Shown here: positions 51,315 to 59,270 of the stretch, piece by piece
Layout: each line of letters begins with the position of its first letter
How positions within the stretch are numbered: the stretch's first letter is position 1
Origin: Pseudomonas mendocina
Lineage (GTDB): Bacteria > Pseudomonadota > Gammaproteobacteria > Pseudomonadales > Pseudomonadaceae
Reading direction: 5' to 3'
DNA length: 64,000 nt
Assembly (NCBI RefSeq): GCF_900636545.1
Contig: NZ_LR134290.1
Coordinates: forward strand, 496,001-560,000
Notes under the pieces: generated by a model
The model's input: the letters and a program-made list of their open reading frames with translations, nothing else
Database searches by the model: none
What the model was told of the DNA's origin: nothing
Position numbers and translations under genes: made by a program

Positions 51315-51334
51315 AGGGTGATGGGTGTCACCCT
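51315..51334. other. stem-loop after pgk
   Basis: AGGGTGA and TCACCCT form a perfect 7-bp stem with a 6-base loop shortly after the pgk stop. Without a T-tract it may be a processing site separating pgk from the small lipoprotein genes. Confidence 0.4.
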
Positions 51335-51409
51335 GCGCCCCGGCTGATTAAACCCTGACGCGAACGGGTGGTCTGTAGAAAACCGGATCATCGTACAAGG
51401 AGTCGTGTC

Positions 51410-51595
51410 ATGGACAAGTTAGCCGCATTGAGCGTGATTGGTATGTTGCTGGCCGGTTGTGCCAGCGGTGGTCGGGATGCGGCCTGCGAGGTCTTCAGCC
51501 CTGCGCAGATCGAAACCCCGACCACTCAGGATGATCAGCGTGTCGAGGAAAGTACTGGCCAGCCTACTGGCCCGGCGCCGGAACAGCGTTGCTGA
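51410..51595 (+). CDS. small lipoprotein of unknown function
   Basis: A 61-residue protein starting MDKLAALSVIGMLLAGCASGG, with AAGGAG upstream. The lipobox is LAGC with Cys17 lipidated. The short mature part is acidic and Thr/Pro/Gln-rich with Cys near both ends (CEVFSP and the final C), which might pair. Not recognised. It sits between pgk and the MliC-like gene. Confidence 0.8.
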   Translation: MDKLAALSVIGMLLAGCASGGRDAACEVFSPAQIETPTTQDDQRVEESTGQPTGPAPEQRC

Positions 51596-51608
51596 CGAGG
51601 AGAGGCAA

Positions 51609-51935
51609 TTGAGCGGGATCAAACTGGCGGGGCTCGCTGCCATCGCCCTGCTGCTGGCAGCCTGCAGCAGCCAGCCGGCCGCGCCGGATCAGTGGAATCG
51701 CTGGGTGTGCGACAGCCAGGCCGAAGTCCAGTGGCGCTTCGCCAATGGCAGCTTCGACCAGGTGGACGTGCGCCTGGGTGGTGATGACATTGTCTATCGC
51801 TTGACGCAGGAACCGGCCGCGTCCGGTGCGCTGTACAGCGATGGACGCCTGTCCTTTCACACCAAGGGAGAGGAAGGGCTGGTCTACTGGACGGCCACCG
51901 ATGACCTGATAGGCCGCGGCTGCAAGGCTCCGTAA
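51609..51935 (+). CDS. MliC-like lipoprotein (C-type lysozyme inhibitor family)
   Basis: A 108-residue lipoprotein. There is no in-frame ATG in a sensible place; TTG 51609 with GAGGAGAGG seven bases upstream gives MSGIKLAGLAAIALLLAACSS with lipobox Cys19. The mature domain matches the MliC/PliC pattern: WVCDSQAEVQWRF, VYRLTQEPAASGALYSDGRLSFHTKGEEGLVYW and a terminal Cys. In MliC the SGxxY and KGxEA positions contact the lysozyme active site; here SGALY and KGEEG are present. It would protect the cell wall from host or competitor lysozyme. Exact inhibition is inferred. Confidence 0.82.
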   Translation: MSGIKLAGLAAIALLLAACSSQPAAPDQWNRWVCDSQAEVQWRFANGSFDQVDVRLGGDDIVYRLTQEPAASGALYSDGRLSFHTKGEEGLVYWTATDDLIGRGCKAP

Positions 51936-52058
51936 CATCCTCGGTGATGCCGAGGAGGGAGCGGCGGGCATGTCCCAGCTTCACGAAACTTGAACAACGC
52001 CTGCCCCTGCGGCAGGCTTGCACGATTAACGACCTCCAAACCGGGAGACAGAAACACC
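51936..52058 (+). other. spacer upstream of fba with two stem-loops
   Basis: This 123-bp non-coding gap contains CCTCGG-TGATG-CCGAGG near its start and GCCTGCC-CCTGC-GGCAGGC further on. The fba ribosome binding site (GGGAGA) lies at the 3' end. The stem-loops may end or process the upstream mRNA. Confidence 0.4.
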
Positions 52059-53123
52059 ATGGCACTTATCAGCATGCGCCAGATGCTCGACCACGCCGCC
52101 GAATTCGGCTACGGCGTGCCGGCCTTCAACGTCAACAACCTCGAGCAGATGCGCGCCATCATGGAAGCCGCCGACAAGACCGATTCGCCGGTCATCGTCC
52201 AGGCCTCCGCTGGTGCCCGCAAGTACGCCGGTGCGCCGTTCCTGCGCCACCTGATCCTGGCTGCCATCGAAGAATTCCCGCACATCCCGGTGTGCATGCA
52301 CCAGGATCACGGCACCAGCCCTGACGTGTGCCAGCGTTCCATCCAGCTGGGTTTTTCCTCGGTGATGATGGACGGCTCGCTGAAGGAAGACGGCAAGACC
52401 CCGGCCGACTACGACTACAACGTCCGCGTGACCCAGCAGACCGTGGCGTTCGCCCATGCCTGCGGCGTGTCCGTGGAAGGCGAGCTGGGTTGCCTGGGCA
52501 GCCTGGAAACCGGTATGGCCGGTGAAGAAGACGGCGTCGGCGCCGAAGGCGTACTGGATCACAGCCAACTGCTGACTGATCCGGAAGAGGCTGCCGACTT
52601 CGTCAAAAAGACCCAGGTCGACGCCCTGGCCATCGCCATTGGCACCAGCCACGGCGCCTACAAGTTCACCAAGCCGCCAACCGGTGACGTGCTCTCCATT
52701 GAGCGCATCAAGGAAATTCACAAGCGCATCCCCAACACTCACCTGGTGATGCACGGTTCTTCCTCCGTTCCGCAGGAATGGTTGAAGGTGATCAACGAAT
52801 TCGGCGGCGACATCAAGGAAACCTATGGTGTGCCGGTCGAGGAAATCGTCGAGGGCATCAAGCACGGCGTGCGTAAGGTCAATATCGACACCGACCTGCG
52901 CCTGGCTTCCACCGGCGCGATCCGCCGCATGATGGCCGAGCACCCGAGCGAGTTCGACCCGCGCAAGTTCTTCGCCAAGACCATCGTCGCCATGCGTGAC
53001 ATCTGCATCGCCCGCTACGAAGCCTTCGGCACCGCAGGCAACGCCTCCAAGATCAAGCCGATCTCCCTGGAAGGTATGTACCAGCGCTATGCCAGCGGCG
53101 AGCTGAACGCCAAGGTCAACTGA
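52059..53123 (+). CDS. fba: fructose-1,6-bisphosphate aldolase, class II
   Basis: Zinc-dependent aldolase that splits fructose-1,6-bisphosphate or forms it in gluconeogenesis. The 354-residue chain starts at ATG 52059 ([31 protein letters not shown]). The zinc ligands are seen in [12 protein letters not shown] and [18 protein letters not shown] and [11 protein letters not shown] complete the family pattern. The upstream open frame is rejected. It ends with a strong terminator. Confidence 0.98.
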   Translation: MALISMRQMLDHAAEFGYGVPAFNVNNLEQMRAIMEAADKTDSPVIVQASAGARKYAGAPFLRHLILAAIEEFPHIPVCMHQDHGTSPDVCQRSIQLGFSSVMMDGSLKEDGKTPADYDYNVRVTQQTVAFAHACGVSVEGELGCLGSLETGMAGEEDGVGAEGVLDHSQLLTDPEEAADFVKKTQVDALAIAIGTSHGAYKFTKPPTGDVLSIERIKEIHKRIPNTHLVMHGSSSVPQEWLKVINEFGGDIKETYGVPVEEIVEGIKHGVRKVNIDTDLRLASTGAIRRMMAEHPSEFDPRKFFAKTIVAMRDICIARYEAFGTAGNASKIKPISLEGMYQRYASGELNAKVN

Positions 53124-53161
53124 TCCGACGCGGGCCAAGGCCCGCTTGGACCAGCCGAAAG

Positions 53162-53190
53162 CCGCGACTGCGCAAGCGTCGCGGTTTTTT
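53162..53190 (+). terminator. intrinsic terminator after fba
   Basis: CCGCGAC (53162-53168) pairs with GTCGCGG (53178-53184), followed by six Ts. The orientation matches fba. Confidence 0.93.
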
Positions 53191-53209
53191 CATGCCTGCC
53201 GTTCAGGTC

Positions 53210-53899
53210 TCAGGGCGCTGTGCTGAGCAATGCGCGATGCTCGATGTTCAACTGGTCGAAGCGTGCGGCGCCGGCTTCGGTTTCGTAGCCGGTGTTGTCC
53301 TGTGTGTAGACGCCAGCCTTGAAGTACAGCGCTTTGGTCGCCCAGGATGAGTCGAGGCGGGTGCTCCAGTTGTTCCTGTCGAGCTGGATCGCCAGGGTGC
53401 CGTCGTGCTTGAGGTTGATCACATAGCTGAACGCCTGATCGAGCGCGATGCCGCTGGCCACGGTGACCGTCTGAATTTCCGCATCCGGCGTCATGCGGAT
53501 CTTAGCGACGATATTGCCGTTGGCGGTCTTGGTCTTGTACTGGTACTCCAGCTTGAGCAGCGGCATCGAGCTTTTGTGAGCGTGGATCTGGCCGATGACG
53601 ATCTTGCCGGTCGAGGGTACCTGGCTGACGCTCAGCCTGGCGCTCAGCACGTGATCGGCGCCCGGGTAGGTCCAGTTGCGCAGGCTGCCATCGGCGTAGG
53701 TCTCGCGCAGCTCGCTGCGCGGATAGGTGGCGCTTTCGGTGGTGGTGCCGTTGACCGGTGACCAGAAGAAGATGGCGCCATCCCTGGACTGGAAATAATG
53801 ATCCTGGTAACCACCGGCCAGCACACGGGTCTCGATGGTGGTCGCAGGGACGCCGACTGGAATGCTGAGATTCCACATGGCAAGTTCGATCATGTTCAA
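53210..53899 (-). CDS. polysaccharide lyase family 7 alginate lyase
   Basis: A 229-residue PL7 enzyme that cleaves alginate by beta-elimination. All three signature blocks are present: PRSELRE (R-S-E-L-R) near residue 62, IGQIHAH (Q-I-H) near residue 103 and YFKAGVYTQ near residue 195. No signal peptide is visible (MNMIELAMWNLSIPVGVPATTI), which resembles cytoplasmic or non-classically released P. aeruginosa PA1167-type lyases. It stands alone, convergent with fba. Confidence 0.93.
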   Translation of the reverse strand: MNMIELAMWNLSIPVGVPATTIETRVLAGGYQDHYFQSRDGAIFFWSPVNGTTTESATYPRSELRETYADGSLRNWTYPGADHVLSARLSVSQVPSTGKIVIGQIHAHKSSMPLLKLEYQYKTKTANGNIVAKIRMTPDAEIQTVTVASGIALDQAFSYVINLKHDGTLAIQLDRNNWSTRLDSSWATKALYFKAGVYTQDNTGYETEAGAARFDQLNIEHRALLSTAP

Positions 53900-54265
53900 A
53901 GCTCCTGAAAGACGGAAACTTCAGTCGAGGACACATCTCATCCAGGAGTCAGTAACGGCTTACTTGGCGTTCCGGCCGGTGACGCGCGAGCTAGAAGGGT
54001 GGCAGGGCTGCCGGTCACGAGCAGCGAGTGTGCTCGTGGCGCGCTTTATAGCGGCATCCGGGGTAAAAGCGTGATAGCCGTCTGTCGGTTTGTTGGCGCC
54101 AATATAAAGTCATTATCATTGGCGCTTTCGGTCCGCGGTAAAGCCCGACGAAAGCGAGGGGTGTCGGCGACATTCGGCACAGGTAAAACCCTGTAAAACA
54201 CCCAGGGCATGACGGCCGGTGGGGTACGCCATAATTCGTGCACTGTCGTTCCGGGAACTCTCTCC
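53900..54265. promoter_or_regulatory. divergent region between alginate lyase and the small membrane protein
   Basis: This 366-bp non-coding stretch contains the palindrome TTGGCGCCAA (54093-54102), an AT-rich patch ending in GTCATTATCATT (54109-54120), and an inverted repeat CGCTTTCG (54123-54130) / CGAAAGCG (54149-54156). The patch resembles part of a Fur box (TAAAGTCATTATC at 54105-54117). I see no ORF with a plausible start. Confidence 0.5.
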
Positions 54266-54742
54266 ATGTCCAGTAAGCCGCGCCTGTTGCTCGCTTTCGT
54301 CCTCGCCGTGTTGCTGGCCTCGCTGCTTGCCTCGATCTTCCAGACCCAGACCAACCTCGCCGCCCTGCAAGCCCTGGGGGCTCCGGTGCCAATGGAGGTG
54401 CGCGTTGGCACCACCTGCCTCGACCTGCTCGGTTTTGCCCCAACCTTCATCCTGCTCAGTGCGCTGGGCTTTCTCGTCGCCCTGCCGATGGCCGCCTGGT
54501 TCGCCCGGCGCATGCCGACCCTGCGCTGGCTGATCTTCGTGCTGGCTGGCGCGATGGCCATCTGGTCGGCTCTGGCCTTGGCCAACGCCGTAGCGCCGAT
54601 GCCGACGCTGATCGCCGCTGATCGCAGCCCGTTCGGTACGCTTGGACTGATGGCCTGCGGCAGTGTCGGCGCGCTGCTGTTCGGCCTGCTGGGCCGACGC
54701 GTGCGCTATCGGACGCAGCCGACCTCTTCCGACTCTCTGTGA
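54266..54742 (+). CDS. small membrane protein of unknown function
   Basis: A 158-residue inner-membrane protein with four hydrophobic helices (RLLLAFVLAVLLASLLASIF; TFILLSALGFLVALPMAAWFA; LRWLIFVLAGAMAIWSALALAN; GTLGLMACGSVGALLFGLLG). ATG 54266 follows a GGGAAC stretch. It lies 13 bp before the sugar dehydrogenase gene, so the two may be co-transcribed. No family recognised. Confidence 0.78.
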   Translation: MSSKPRLLLAFVLAVLLASLLASIFQTQTNLAALQALGAPVPMEVRVGTTCLDLLGFAPTFILLSALGFLVALPMAAWFARRMPTLRWLIFVLAGAMAIWSALALANAVAPMPTLIAADRSPFGTLGLMACGSVGALLFGLLGRRVRYRTQPTSSDSL

Positions 54743-54755
54743 CAAGGCGTTGCCC

Positions 54756-55856
54756 ATGTTGAGAAGTACCCGCGCGCTATTGTTCGGCGCCCTGCTGGTC
54801 AGTACGCCCTTGCAGGCGCTGGATTACCGCATCGAAACCTTCAGCGAAGGCCTGGAGAACCCCTGGGCGATGGCCTTCCTGCCGGATGGCCGCCTGCTGG
54901 TCACCGAGCGGGTCGGGCGCCTGCGCATCGTCGAAGCCGATGGCAGTGTCGACCCCCAGCCCGTCGCGGGCCTGCCCGAGGCTTTCATCGCGGCCCAGGC
55001 CGGGCTGATGGAAGTGGCGCTGGACCCGGACTACAGCGACAACCGCTGGCTGTACCTGAGCTACGCGCACGGCTCGCTGGAGGCCAACAACACGCGGCTG
55101 GCGCGTGCTCGCCTGGTGGACGACGAGCTGCATGACTTCGAAGTGCTGTTTACCGCTCAGCCGCTCAAGGCCGGCGCTGCACACTATGGCGGGCGTATCG
55201 CCTTCCTGGCCGACAAGACCCTGGTGCTGACGCTAGGCGACGGCTTCGACTGGCGTGAGGAGGCGCAGAATCCGGCCAATCACCTGGGCAAGATCGTACG
55301 TCTGAACCGCGACGGCAGCGTGCCGCAGGACAACCCGCTGGTTGAGCAGGATGGGGCCGCGCCGGAGATCTACAGCCTCGGTCACCGCAACGTTCAGGGC
55401 ATCTTCTTCGACGCCGAGCACAATCGCCTCTACAGCCACGAGCACGGACCGCGCGGGGGCGACGAGCTCAACCTGATTGAGCCCGGCAACAACTACGGCT
55501 GGCCGCTGGCGACCTTCGGCATCGACTACACCGGCGCGCGGGTCAGCCCCTACACCGAGTTGCCGGGGCTGATCTCGCCGCTGCTGCACTGGACGCCTTC
55601 AGTCGCGCCGTCGAGCCTGACGCTGTATCGCGGTGAGCTGTTCCCCGATTGGAAGGGTGACCTGTTCGCCGCCACCCTGGCCGAACGCAGCGTACGCCGT
55701 ATCCGAGTGCGCGACGGCATGCTGGCCGGCGAGGAAATTCTCTTCGAGGAGCTGGACGAGCGTATTCGCGATGTGCGAGGCGGGCCGGATGGCGCGCTCT
55801 ATCTGCTCACCGATAACCCAGAGGGGCGTCTGTTGCGTGTGGTTCCCAGCGAGTGA
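54756..55856 (+). CDS. PQQ-dependent sugar dehydrogenase (YliI/Asd-like)
   Basis: A 366-residue exported soluble aldose sugar dehydrogenase of the GSDH beta-propeller family. Signal peptide ~1-21 (LLFGALLVSTPLQA). Family landmarks are LENPWAMAFLPDGRLLVTERVGRLR, HYGGRIAF (catalytic His), LTLGDGFDWREEAQNPANHLGKIVRL, GHRNVQGI and HEHGPRGGDELN. It oxidises aldoses in the periplasm with PQQ; the PQQ biosynthesis genes would be elsewhere. The longer open frame overlaps the upstream gene and is rejected. Confidence 0.93.
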   Translation: MLRSTRALLFGALLVSTPLQALDYRIETFSEGLENPWAMAFLPDGRLLVTERVGRLRIVEADGSVDPQPVAGLPEAFIAAQAGLMEVALDPDYSDNRWLYLSYAHGSLEANNTRLARARLVDDELHDFEVLFTAQPLKAGAAHYGGRIAFLADKTLVLTLGDGFDWREEAQNPANHLGKIVRLNRDGSVPQDNPLVEQDGAAPEIYSLGHRNVQGIFFDAEHNRLYSHEHGPRGGDELNLIEPGNNYGWPLATFGIDYTGARVSPYTELPGLISPLLHWTPSVAPSSLTLYRGELFPDWKGDLFAATLAERSVRRIRVRDGMLAGEEILFEELDERIRDVRGGPDGALYLLTDNPEGRLLRVVPSE

Positions 55857-55904
55857 GGCGCCATCCGGTACACTGACGGTCCAGATGAAAGCGGGATCGT
55901 ATCG

Positions 55905-56396
55905 TTGAAGTATCTACAGGGTTATCCGGTTACCGTGCAGCAGCAGGTCCGCCAGCTGATCGCCGATGATCGGCTGGGTGACTACCTGGCGCAGCGTTAT
56001 CCGGGGCGACACGAAGTGCAGAGTGACAAGGCGCTGTACGGCTACGTGATGGCACTCAAGCAGGAGCACCTGAAGAACGCGCCGGCTATCGACAAGGTGC
56101 TCTACGACAATCGCCTCGACCTCACCCATCGCGCCCTGGGCCTGCACACGGCGATCTCGCGGGTGCAGGGTGGCAAGCTCAAGGCCAAGAAGGAGATTCG
56201 CGTCGCCTCGCTGTTTCGCGATGCCGCGCCAGCCTTTCTGGAGATGATCGTGGTGCACGAGTTGGCGCACCTTAAGGAGGCCGAGCACAACAAGGCCTTC
56301 TACAAGCTTTGCGATCATATGCTGCCAGGCTACGTGCAGATCGAGTTCGACCTGCGCATGTTCCTGACCTGGCGCGAGATGACGGGCTCGGCCTGA
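55905..56396 (+). CDS. YgjP-like M48/DUF45 metallopeptidase-type protein
   Basis: A 163-residue cytoplasmic protein starting at TTG 55905 (read MKYLQGYPVTVQQQVRQL); an ATG at 55885 is out of frame and closes immediately. The zinc-binding helix VVHELAHLKEAEHNKAFYKLCDHMLPGY supplies HExxH plus a downstream His, the pattern of YgjP/WrbA-unrelated DUF45 proteins. No protease substrate is known for the group; E. coli YgjP is reported to hydrolyse UTP to UMP, which is why the peptidase name may mislead. Confidence 0.87.
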   Translation: MKYLQGYPVTVQQQVRQLIADDRLGDYLAQRYPGRHEVQSDKALYGYVMALKQEHLKNAPAIDKVLYDNRLDLTHRALGLHTAISRVQGGKLKAKKEIRVASLFRDAAPAFLEMIVVHELAHLKEAEHNKAFYKLCDHMLPGYVQIEFDLRMFLTWREMTGSA

Positions 56397-56489
56397 TAGC
56401 CTGCAGGATCAGCGGTACGACACGATCCGTAGGGGACGCTATGCGCACCACGGACATCGTCTTTCGCGCGCACAGCGCACCCTATAGGC

Positions 56490-56723
56490 TCAGCCGTGCA
56501 GGCGCACGTTGAGCTGGTCGACCACCGGCGCCCAGTCGGCGTCTTCGAGAATTTCCTCACGCAGCAGCGCGGCCTGAGCTGGCGTCCAGAACGGCGCATC
56601 GGACAGTTTGCAGGCATCAGGCAGCGGCGAATGGGTGCTGATGAAGGCGTTGATGCTGTCGGCATCGTCGGGCAAGCCGAGTTGCTTGAACAGCGCGGGC
56701 AGGCTGTGGACGGGCTTTTCCAT
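56490..56723 (-). CDS. DUF2789 family protein
   Basis: A 77-residue cytoplasmic protein starting MEKPVHSLPALFKQLGLPDDADSINAFISTHSPL at ATG 56723, with GGAG nine bases upstream; ATG 56750 lacks a ribosome binding site. Conserved DUF2789 text is APFWTPAQAALLREEILEDADWAPVVDQLNVRLHG. Function unknown. Confidence 0.88.
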   Translation of the reverse strand: MEKPVHSLPALFKQLGLPDDADSINAFISTHSPLPDACKLSDAPFWTPAQAALLREEILEDADWAPVVDQLNVRLHG

Positions 56724-56789
56724 GATGGGGGCTCCAAACGAGAGGTTCATCTTTAATTACCCAACCCAGGCGCAGATAGTTCCGCTCAA

Positions 56790-56881
56790 GGGCACCTCTA
56801 AAAACTACCTCGGCTTTGGCTTCCTGCGTCGCTTTACCTCCTGCATCCATGCAGTCGTCGCCTACGTTTCTAGAGGCGCCC
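56790..56881. mobile_element. MITE-like 92-bp element with imperfect terminal inverted repeats
   Basis: The ends GGGCACCTCTAAAAAC (56790-56805) and GTTTCTAGAGGCGCCC (56866-56881) are inverted repeats matching at 14 of 16 positions, and a perfect internal stem CTGCAT-CC-ATGCAG lies at 56841-56854. No coding capacity. Similar ends (GGGCGCCTCTA...) recur in Pseudomonas intergenic DNA from memory. It abuts the stop codon of the Gre-like gene. Mobility is inferred from structure only. Confidence 0.6.
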
Positions 56882-57364
56882 TCAATCGACCGTCAATACC
56901 TCGAAGGCTTGCAGCCGCTGGCCCATCGGCAGGTTGATTTCGTCGCCGGGATGCTTGCCGAGCAGCAGGCGTCCCAGCGGTGCAGCATTGCCCAGTACCT
57001 GGATGCTCTGCCCAGCATGCTGCAGTTTCATGCTGGCGCCTTGCGGGCCGAGGAACAGCCACTGCTCGTGACCGTCTTCGCTGGCCAGCAGGATCAGCGC
57101 GCCCAGTTCGATGCCTTGCGCCGCGTCGAATGGCCGCGGGCGCAACTGGCGCCAGGTGATCAGGGTCTGGCGCAACTCTTCGACTCGGCGCGCCTGCCCG
57201 CTGGCCAGGTAGGCGGCCTCCAGGCCCAGGGTGTCGTACTTGTTCTCGGCGACGTTCTCCTCATGGGTGGCCGCTTCATGGGCGGTGAGGGCGGCGAGGC
57301 TGGCCTGCTCGAGGTCGGCCTGCAGATGGGTGAGCACGTCTTGCAGCAGCAGATTCTTGTCCAT
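56882..57364 (-). CDS. GreA/GreB-family elongation factor-like protein
   Basis: A 160-residue protein. The N-terminal ~70 residues are a helical pair like the Gre coiled coil (DKNLLLQDVLTHLQADLEQASLAALTAHEAATHEENVAENKYDTLGLEAAYLASGQARRVEELRQ). The C-terminal half is FKBP-like (ALILLASEDGHEQWLFLGPQG, APLGRLLLGKHPGDEI). The tip acidic pair that rescues stalled RNA polymerase is not obvious, so activity may differ from GreA. It lies upstream of a MITE-like element; downstream genes are on the same strand. Confidence 0.8.
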   Translation of the reverse strand: MDKNLLLQDVLTHLQADLEQASLAALTAHEAATHEENVAENKYDTLGLEAAYLASGQARRVEELRQTLITWRQLRPRPFDAAQGIELGALILLASEDGHEQWLFLGPQGASMKLQHAGQSIQVLGNAAPLGRLLLGKHPGDEINLPMGQRLQAFEVLTVD

Positions 57365-57407
57365 GGAGCGTTATCGGTTCGGGTGAGGCGATGGGCCATG
57401 CCCATTT

Positions 57408-59213
57408 TCAAGGATTCTGGGTAGCCAGCTGCACGCGGTTGCGGCCTTCGGCCTTGGCTCGGTACATGGCCGCGTCGGCCAGGCGAATCAGCGTGGTGGC
57501 ATCATCGCCGCCGCGTGTCAGGGCGATGCCGATGCTGGCACCGACGCGCACGGCACGATCTTCCAGATACATCGGCGTGTCCAGCCCTTCCAGCAGGCGC
57601 TTGGCCAGGTCCTGGGCATCCTCAGCCGACTGTACGTTCTCGCAGATCACCACGAACTCGTCACCGCCCAGGCGCGCGGGCAGGTCGGCGTCGCGAATGT
57701 ACTGGCGCAAGCGTCCGGCGATTTCCGCCAGCACCTGGTCGCCAAATCCGTGCCCGTGCTGATCGTTGATCGGCTTGAAACCATCGAGGTCGATCAGCAT
57801 CACGGCCAGCAATTCGTCGCGACGCAGGCTGCGTGCCAGGGCCTGATCCAGATGTTGCTGCAGTGCGGTGCGATTGGCCAGGCCGGTCAGCGGGTCCTGC
57901 AGCGCCAGTTCGCTGAGACGCTGATTGGCCTGCTCCAGCGCCAGGGTGCGTTCGGTGACCCGCTTGGCGAGCACCTGCTCATTGAGTTGCAGCGCCGCCT
58001 CGCGCTGGCGCTTGAGTTCATTGAAGCGCGCGGCCAGGGCGAAGGACAGCAGGATCATCTCCAGCCCCGAGCCGATCTGCATGGCGTACAGGGTGAGAAA
58101 GTTCGACGGAATCAGGGCGAAGTTGCGCAGTGCCAGCAGCACAGCGCCCGTCAGCAGCATCAGCCAGGCCAGGGCGAACAGGCGCGCACCGGGCACCCGA
58201 TAGCCGACGCAGACGAAGCTGGTGACCAGCAGCGTCAGGGTGGCGATCAGGCCGGTCATCGACATCAGCTGCAGCGCGTGCTGCACCGGCAGCAGCACCG
58301 TGGCTAATACAGCGCCGCCGATGGCGATGCACAGCACCAGCAGGCCCCTGTCCCAGCGCGGCAGCCACTGGCGGGTGTCGAGAAAGCTGCGGGCGAAAAT
58401 CACCGACAGCAGGGCCGCCGACGTCAGGCTGACCGGCAGCATGCGGTTGCTCCAGGGCGCCGCCTCGGACCACAGATACTGCGCGCCAAGACCGTTGAGC
58501 GACAGCACGCTGAGGGCGAAGGCGCACATGAACAACACGTAGTTGAGGAAGGGCCGTTCGCGCAGGGCGAGAAACAGCAACAGGTTGTACAGACCTAGCG
58601 CGATCAGGACGCCAAAGTAGATGGCGTGTACCAGATAGCCATTCTGGCTGTGCTGCTCGAAATCGCGCAGCGACATCAGTGCGCCGCTGAGGGTCATGCT
58701 GCCCCGCGAATCGACGCGTAGGTACAGCGTGCGCTGTTCGCCAGGTTGCAGAGTGATCTCGAATACCGGATAGCGATGACCAACGGCGCGCTCGGCGTAG
58801 GGCACGGTATCGCCACTGCGCGACTCGCGCACGCTGTCGGCGCCGATGTCGTAGAGGCGTACTTCATCCAGCGACGCGTAGTTCAGTTCCAGGCGCCAGG
58901 TACGTGCTTGCTGGGCCTCCGATTGCAGGGGCAGGCGCAGCCAGATCACCCCCGGCACATAGCCGAAGCTCAGATCGCGGCGCTTCAGTGAGGGCTCAAA
59001 TGGCGCATCGGCGGCGCGGACGTCGTCCAGGCTCAGGGTGCCCTGTGGGTCGGCGAGAAAATCCACCAGGCCGTAAAGATCCTGCGGCGCACTGGTGTCG
59101 TCCAGGTGCGTGGCGGCCAGGGAGAGCTGGCTGGCCAGCAGCAGGCAGCACACCAGCAGCAGACCCGGCAACGAGACCGGGAAGGCAGGGGCGGCGTGTC
59201 GGTTGGCTGGCAT
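57408..59213 (-). CDS. 7TMR-DISM diguanylate cyclase
   Basis: A 601-residue membrane enzyme making cyclic di-GMP from GTP. A signal/anchor at ~10-33 is followed by a periplasmic 7TMR-DISMED2 sensor (~40-180, WLRLPLQ... YLRVDSRGSMTLSGAL), seven membrane helices (~195-400), a short coiled coil and a GGDEF domain (~435-595). The active site is intact: DPLTGLANRTAL, IDLDGFKPIND and ARLGGDEFVVICE. The I-site RxxD, expected five residues before GGDEF, reads IRDADLPARLGGDEF and may be present as RDAD. Start ATG 59213 is preferred to the upstream ATG. Confidence 0.92.
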   Translation of the reverse strand: MPANRHAAPAFPVSLPGLLLVCCLLLASQLSLAATHLDDTSAPQDLYGLVDFLADPQGTLSLDDVRAADAPFEPSLKRRDLSFGYVPGVIWLRLPLQSEAQQARTWRLELNYASLDEVRLYDIGADSVRESRSGDTVPYAERAVGHRYPVFEITLQPGEQRTLYLRVDSRGSMTLSGALMSLRDFEQHSQNGYLVHAIYFGVLIALGLYNLLLFLALRERPFLNYVLFMCAFALSVLSLNGLGAQYLWSEAAPWSNRMLPVSLTSAALLSVIFARSFLDTRQWLPRWDRGLLVLCIAIGGAVLATVLLPVQHALQLMSMTGLIATLTLLVTSFVCVGYRVPGARLFALAWLMLLTGAVLLALRNFALIPSNFLTLYAMQIGSGLEMILLSFALAARFNELKRQREAALQLNEQVLAKRVTERTLALEQANQRLSELALQDPLTGLANRTALQQHLDQALARSLRRDELLAVMLIDLDGFKPINDQHGHGFGDQVLAEIAGRLRQYIRDADLPARLGGDEFVVICENVQSAEDAQDLAKRLLEGLDTPMYLEDRAVRVGASIGIALTRGGDDATTLIRLADAAMYRAKAEGRNRVQLATQNP

Positions 59214-59270
59214 GGGCAAGGCCTGGGAAATAGGCGTCGTCAGATAGTGGCAGAAAGCCAAGCGGTGCGG

